Shown here in pieces: positions 59,433 to 64,000 of a DNA stretch of 64,000 nt (the stretch's first letter is position 1; the number at the start of each line of letters is the position of its first letter). Location of the stretch: positions 33,865 to 97,864 of the forward strand of contig NZ_CM001369.1 in assembly GCF_000177215.2 (NCBI RefSeq), written 5' to 3'. A model generated the notes under the pieces. That model was not told where the DNA came from. It was given only the letters and a program-made list of their open reading frames with translations, and did no database searches. The translations under genes were made by a program, and so were the position numbers. This DNA comes from Solidesulfovibrio carbinoliphilus subsp. oakridgensis. GTDB taxonomy: Bacteria > Desulfobacterota > Desulfovibrionia > Desulfovibrionales > Desulfovibrionaceae.

Positions 59433-61580
59433 GTGAAGCCGACACCCGGGCCCTTTGCCGCGTCCCTGCAAAAGGCCCGGCACCTGGCCCAAACCGGCCG
59501 GGCGGACATCTGTCTGGCCCTGTGCCAGGACCTGGCCGCGCGCCACGGCGACGATCCCGAAGCCCTGCTCGCGGTCGGGGCGCTCCTCCTGTCCCAGGGA
59601 TTCCTGGCCCGGGCCAGGGACTGCTTCGAGGCCGGCGGGAAGCTTGCGCCCCACGACCACCGCTTCGGCGTCAACCTGGCCAACGTGGACCGGGAGGCCG
59701 GGGACCACGCCGCCTGCCGCCGGCGCTACGCGGCCCTGGAACGCCTGCTGCCCGACAACCCGGTTCTGCGCCGCAACGCGCTGGTCAGCCTCGAATACGA
59801 CCCCACGGCCACGGACGCCGAACGGCTGGCCAAGGCCCGCCAGTGGGGCGCCTGGGCCATGGCCCGCGCCGGGGGAACGCCCGACCGCCCTCCCCTGTCC
59901 GCCCTGTCTGGCCGGCCGCTGCGCGTCGGCTATGTCTCGGCCGATTTCTGCCAACACCCGGTCGGGCTCTTCGTCCAGGACGTGCTGGCCGCCCACGACC
60001 CCGGCCGCGTGGTCGTCCACACCTACGACGCCGGCAGCCACCGCGACGACGTGACCGAGCGCATCCGCCGCGTGTCGGTCTGGCGCGACGTGGCCGGGCT
60101 TGCCGACGCCGCCCTGGCCGGGCGCATACGGGCCGACGGCATCGACGTGCTGGTCGACCTCTCCGGCCACACGGCCGGCTCGCGCCTGACCGCCTTCGCC
60201 CTGCGCCCGGCCCCGGTGCTGGCAAGCTGGCTCGGCTACTTCGCCACCACCGGCCTGCCCGTCCTGGACGCCGTCCTCCTCGATCCCTGGCACGCCCCGC
60301 CCGGCACCGAAGCGTGGTTCACGGAAACCGTCGTGCGCCTGCCCCGCTCCCGGTTCTGCTACCGGCCGGTCCCCTTCGCCCCGGACGTGGCGCCGCCGCC
60401 GTGCCTGGACCGGGGCCACGTGACCTACGGCTGCTGCAACAACACGGCCAAGCTCAATCCCCAGGTGTTCGCCCTGTGGGCGGAAATCCTGCGCCGGGTG
60501 CCGGACGCAAGGCTCGTCCTCAAGTGGCGCACCTTCCGCGACGACGCCCTGCGCCAGCGCGTGCGCCAGACCTTCGCCGGCCTGGGCGTGGACCCCGGAC
60601 GCCTGGACCTGCGCGGCCCGTCCTTCCACGCGGACCTGCTCCAGGAATACGCCGACATCGACATCGCCCTGGACCCCTTCCCCTTCAGCGGCGGCCACAC
60701 CAGCTGCGAATGCCTGTGGATGGGCGTCCCCGTCGTCACCTGGCCCGGCTCGCGCCTGGTCTCGCGCCAGACGCTGGCCTTTCTCGCCAACCTCGACCGC
60801 CCCGACTGGCTCGGGCAGTGGGTGGCGGACAATCCGGCCGATTACGTCACCAAAGCCTGCGCCCTGGGCGCAAAACAGCACCAAATTGGTACAATCCGAC
60901 ACCAGCTGCGACCGGCCATGCAGGCCGCGCCCCTCACCGACGCCGCCCGATTTACGCGGGATCTGGAAGCGGCCCTTATCAACCTCTACCAAACCACCCG
61001 CGCAAAACAGCACCACCCCATGCCACCAAAACACACCGCCCTGCACATCGGAACCGACCCCCTGCCCAAAACCCTGCAAACCGAAGACTGGAAGGAAGTC
61101 CCGGCCGCCTCCCTGGCCAACCTCCCCGCCCTGCCCGACGCCAGCCTGGACGCCGTCCACTGCGCCCACCAACTCCAGTACCTGCCCCCCCACGAAGTGC
61201 CAGGGATGCTTGCCCAAATAGCCCGCGTCCTGCGCCCCCAAGGCTTCGCCGTCCTCACCTGCCCCGACCTCGAAGCCGTGGCCCAGGCCGTGGTGGAAGG
61301 CAAACTGCTGACCCCGGTCTACAACGCCGCCGCCGGCCCCATCACCCCGCTGGACCTCCTCTACGGCTACCGCCCCGCCCTGGCCGCCGGCCAAGCCCAC
61401 CTCGCCCACCGCTGCGGCTTCACCCTGCCCGTCCTGACCCAGATCCTGCGCCAATCCGGCTTCGCCACGGTCGGCGGCCTGCGCCGCCCGGCCGGCCTGG
61501 ATCTCTGGGTCCTGGCCAGCAAGGCCACGCGCGAGGAAGCCCCCTTCCGGCAGATGGTCCAGGCCCTTCTGGCAGGCTAG
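59433..61580 (+). CDS. SPINDLY-type O-GlcNAc transferase fused to a methyltransferase-like domain
   Basis: 715 residues. A short TPR-like N-terminus (about 1-150) is followed by the GT41 catalytic region (about 165-540: LRVGYVSADFCQHPVGLF, VLVDLSGHTAGSRLTA, ASWLGYFATTG, DPFPFSGGHTSCECLWMGVPVVT, in parts). A C-terminal segment from about 555 (DASLDAVHCAHQLQYL, IARVLRPQGFAVLTCPDL) resembles a class I methyltransferase lacking its glycine-rich SAM motif. A GTG start is used. It could glycosylate the S-layer-like protein or flagellin. Confidence 0.87.
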   Translation: MKPTPGPFAASLQKARHLAQTGRADICLALCQDLAARHGDDPEALLAVGALLLSQGFLARARDCFEAGGKLAPHDHRFGVNLANVDREAGDHAACRRRYAALERLLPDNPVLRRNALVSLEYDPTATDAERLAKARQWGAWAMARAGGTPDRPPLSALSGRPLRVGYVSADFCQHPVGLFVQDVLAAHDPGRVVVHTYDAGSHRDDVTERIRRVSVWRDVAGLADAALAGRIRADGIDVLVDLSGHTAGSRLTAFALRPAPVLASWLGYFATTGLPVLDAVLLDPWHAPPGTEAWFTETVVRLPRSRFCYRPVPFAPDVAPPPCLDRGHVTYGCCNNTAKLNPQVFALWAEILRRVPDARLVLKWRTFRDDALRQRVRQTFAGLGVDPGRLDLRGPSFHADLLQEYADIDIALDPFPFSGGHTSCECLWMGVPVVTWPGSRLVSRQTLAFLANLDRPDWLGQWVADNPADYVTKACALGAKQHQIGTIRHQLRPAMQAAPLTDAARFTRDLEAALINLYQTTRAKQHHPMPPKHTALHIGTDPLPKTLQTEDWKEVPAASLANLPALPDASLDAVHCAHQLQYLPPHEVPGMLAQIARVLRPQGFAVLTCPDLEAVAQAVVEGKLLTPVYNAAAGPITPLDLLYGYRPALAAGQAHLAHRCGFTLPVLTQILRQSGFATVGGLRRPAGLDLWVLASKATREEAPFRQMVQALLAG

Positions 61581-61696
61581 CCGTCACTTGACGCCGGGAG
61601 GCCGCAACCGGCATAGATGTCGGGTCTTTCCTGCCGTAAAGATTCAAAAGACCGTGTGCCGCGTCCAAAAAGGCGCACCAGCGGAAAGGGGTTTCC

Positions 61697-63976
61697 ATGC
61701 GTCCTTTTTACAAAACGCTTCTGTGTGTGGGAGCCATGATCCTGCTGGTCATGGCCTTTTTTTTCCCCCTCCTGCGCGGCATGACCTTTTCCACTGTCGC
61801 CGGCTACCAGAACGAGGTCTATCCCTGGGCAGCCACGCCCAACGAAATGCATTTCACCCCGCAGTCAGACCAGGCGGAGCTGAGCTACCCGTGGCAGTCC
61901 TTTATCCACAATTCGCTAGCCAAAGGCGACCTGCCGCTGTGGAATCCTTACAGCTTTCTGGGAGAACCCTTTTTCAGCAACGGCTCGTCCGGCCTTTTCT
62001 ATCCGCCGCGCCTGATCGTCTCGGCCTTGGGACTCTCACCGAGCCTGGCCCATGACGTGTTGTCGGTCTTCAACATCCTTGCCGCAGGGCTCTTCATGTT
62101 CCTCTTCATGCGGGCCCTGCGGTGCCGCCGGATCGGGGCGCTTCTGGCCGCGATCGCGTGGATGCTTGGCAGTTTCAACCTGGCCTGGCTGCATCTGGAA
62201 GTTTCCTCGCCGCTCACCATGTTCCTGCCGCTCGATTGCCTGTGCGTGCTGCGGGCCACGCGCCTGCGGCGATGGCAGGACTATTTCCTGGCCTGGGCCG
62301 TTCTCGGCCTGACCCTGGCCAGCGGCCATCTGCCGTTTCTCGGCATCGTCTTTGGCACGGCCGCCGCCTACGGCGCGGCCCTGGAGCTGGGCCATCTGGT
62401 GTCGGCCTGGCGCGGCAAGCGGCCGCGTTCCCACCCGCTTTGGCGGATGGGGTCGTTTTCGGTCCTGCCTCCCCTGCTGGCGGCGGTCGTCCTGGTGCCG
62501 ACCCTCTGGTCCATCCACAGCTCGGTCAGGGGCAGTTACACCTACGAGACGGTCCACGAATCCCTGCGTGTGGCTCCGTTCGCCTTTTTGCATTCGTTTT
62601 GGCCGGCCTGGGGACCGGTGACCGAAAAAACCATGCACGAGATGGCCTTCGTCGGCACGCTCCTCCCGCTTTTGGCCCTCATCGGGCTTTTGCGGCGCAG
62701 ACCCGGCCGGCTTTTTTTCGGAACCCTGGCCGTGGTCGTCCCCCTGCTCCTGCTCGACACCTTCCTCCTGCGCCTGGTCTTTACGGTCTTTCCCTGGATC
62801 GGCATCGTCCACAACCTGGGGCGGCTCTTTTTCCTGTGGAACTTCGCCCTGGCCGGGCTGGCCGGCATCGGCCTCGGCAACCTGATCGCCTGGGGCCGAT
62901 ACCGGCTCCGGCACAAGCGGCTCGCGCCCCACTGGAAACGGCGGCTGGTCTGGCTGCCGCTTGGGGTGGTGCTCTTCACGGCGGCCCAGCTCGTGGCCTA
63001 TGGCTACAAAATCAATCCGACCTTCCACCCCCGCACAAGCGCGTTCCTTTTCCCGGCCACGCCGCTTGTGGCCGCGCTCCGGGGCTTGGACCCAAGCGAC
63101 CGCATCGTGCCCCTGAGTCCCACCGCCCCGGACGGCACCTGGATGAAGCCCCTGTTCAACGCCGCCACCACCATGGTCTGGTCCATCCCGAGCGCCGGCG
63201 GCTACGACAGCGTCATCCCCGGCCGGACCTACCGGCTGCTCGAGATCGTGCGCGGCCGGTCCCTGGAGGAGATGCTGCAAACGGCCAGGGGCGAAACGAT
63301 CATGGCCGGCTTCAACCCCAAACGGGTGCGGTTCGACCTGCTGCCCCGGCTGGGAATCAGCTATCTGGCCGGCGTACCCCAACTTGGCGAGAAGCAATAC
63401 TGGCCGGACGGCGGGGCTCCGCCCCTGGAACTCACCTCCGTGTACGACGGCCCGGACGGCATGGTCTGGCGCGTGGCCGGCGTCCAGGCCGGCCCCCGGA
63501 TCGCCGCCAGGGCCCTGGTGGTGGACGGACCGGACGCCGCCCTGGCCGCCGTGGCCGGGCCGGCCGGGCAGGCGGCCGGATCGGTCATCCTGGAGCGAAA
63601 GGACGTCGAGGACGGCCCGTCCGCGCCGGCTGGATCGGACGGGCCGGCGGAGGCGGACGCGGGGGCCCGGATTTCCGTGCGCCACCGCACCAACAACGCC
63701 CTTGTCGTGGAGGCGAACTCGCCGGGCGCGGCCTTTCTGGTCGTGCCCGAATCGTGGGATGCCGGCTGGTCGGCCAGGGTCAACGGCCAATCGACGCCGG
63801 TGCTCCACGCCGACTACGCCTTTCGCGCCGTCCGCATCCCGGCCGGCGTCTCCGAGGTCGCCTTCACCTACCGCCCAGCCGGGCTGATCGCCGGGGCCCT
63901 CCTTACCGTGGCCGGGACGGCCGGGGCGCTGTTCGTGGCCCGACGCCTGGGCAGGAGGCCAGGGCCCAACGCCTGA
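61697..63976 (+). CDS. YfhO-family multi-pass membrane protein
   Basis: 759 residues. An N-terminal helix (LLCVGAMILLVMAFFFPLL) is followed by a loop with YPWAATPNEMHFTP and WNPYSFLGEPFFSNG, then about ten more membrane helices to residue 440. A C-terminal periplasmic domain ends VPESWDAGWSARVNG, and a last helix closes the protein. This is the YfhO pattern of putative GT-C glycosyltransferases that decorate wall or surface polymers. A gene-free 116 bp separates it from the fusion gene. The ATG is preceded by AAGGGG. Confidence 0.83.
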   Translation: MRPFYKTLLCVGAMILLVMAFFFPLLRGMTFSTVAGYQNEVYPWAATPNEMHFTPQSDQAELSYPWQSFIHNSLAKGDLPLWNPYSFLGEPFFSNGSSGLFYPPRLIVSALGLSPSLAHDVLSVFNILAAGLFMFLFMRALRCRRIGALLAAIAWMLGSFNLAWLHLEVSSPLTMFLPLDCLCVLRATRLRRWQDYFLAWAVLGLTLASGHLPFLGIVFGTAAAYGAALELGHLVSAWRGKRPRSHPLWRMGSFSVLPPLLAAVVLVPTLWSIHSSVRGSYTYETVHESLRVAPFAFLHSFWPAWGPVTEKTMHEMAFVGTLLPLLALIGLLRRRPGRLFFGTLAVVVPLLLLDTFLLRLVFTVFPWIGIVHNLGRLFFLWNFALAGLAGIGLGNLIAWGRYRLRHKRLAPHWKRRLVWLPLGVVLFTAAQLVAYGYKINPTFHPRTSAFLFPATPLVAALRGLDPSDRIVPLSPTAPDGTWMKPLFNAATTMVWSIPSAGGYDSVIPGRTYRLLEIVRGRSLEEMLQTARGETIMAGFNPKRVRFDLLPRLGISYLAGVPQLGEKQYWPDGGAPPLELTSVYDGPDGMVWRVAGVQAGPRIAARALVVDGPDAALAAVAGPAGQAAGSVILERKDVEDGPSAPAGSDGPAEADAGARISVRHRTNNALVVEANSPGAAFLVVPESWDAGWSARVNGQSTPVLHADYAFRAVRIPAGVSEVAFTYRPAGLIAGALLTVAGTAGALFVARRLGRRPGPNA

Positions 63977-64000
63977 TCCAGGGCGGTCCAGAAGCGGCCG

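Noticed and set aside
57530..59683. 717-codon minus-strand frame across the methyltransferase and secreted-protein genes
   Set aside because: It overlaps three supported plus-strand genes and has no motif.

Overview
The window is high-GC DNA with tightly packed genes, short overlapping operons, several B12-type radical SAM genes, a PAPS-reductase-type gene and a large secreted S-layer-like protein. This suits a Gram-negative deltaproteobacterial sulfate reducer of the Desulfovibrio/Solidesulfovibrio type. That placement is inferred from gene style and content; there is no rRNA or other marker to prove it. No tRNA, rRNA or CRISPR array was seen.

1-20.3 kb is a surface-sugar and glycan locus. 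A leftward operon (5.8 to 0.7 kb) encodes a glycosyltransferase, an SpsF-type cytidylyltransferase, an aldo/keto reductase, a class III aminotransferase and an RmlD-like reductase, and meets the truncated end of a NeuB-family sialic acid synthase. A rightward operon (6.1 to 15.5 kb) holds pseB, hisH- and hisF-like genes, two methyltransferases, a toroid-like protein, a PseA/WbpG-type amidotransferase, a GT2 glycosyltransferase and a sulfotransferase. Together these suggest a nonulosonic-acid-type sugar carrying an acetamidino group, used to decorate flagellin, LPS or the S-layer. Beyond it lie a surface-carbohydrate protein, a B12-radical SAM protein and a CysD-like PP-loop protein.

20.3-31.3 kb is accessory. 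It holds a MazEF-type pair, a hybrid histidine kinase, a higB-higA-higA triplet, a leftward operon (radical SAM, GT2, GT4), and then a compositionally distinct parA cassette. The second gene of this cassette encodes a winged-helix-like domain flanked by Asp-Pro-Thr tetrapeptide repeats. The same 12-bp DNA repeat also occurs in non-coding DNA upstream of parA, which makes this the best candidate for an undescribed system in the window.

31.4-50.2 kb combines metabolism with insertions. It includes an AMP-ligase plus DUF362 pair, an FAD oxidoreductase/SPASM/B12-radical SAM operon, a ribbon-helix-helix/RelE pair, and a heptose operon (hldD, hldE, membrane protein). An inserted block follows (oriT-like site, traK, Fic protein, HTH protein, higBA). 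The higBA module sits between two 108-bp direct repeats, one of which is the 3' end of the neighbouring acyltransferase gene. Then come an acyltransferase and two B12-radical SAM genes.

50.2-64 kb holds a CheC-like protein, and a serine recombinase with a crossover-like site upstream. After these comes an S-layer-like gene bracketed by two SPINDLY-type O-GlcNAc transferases (one fused to a methyltransferase-like domain) and a protein-methyltransferase-type gene, and finally a YfhO-like membrane protein. The S-layer block looks like a secreted surface protein together with the enzymes that modify it.
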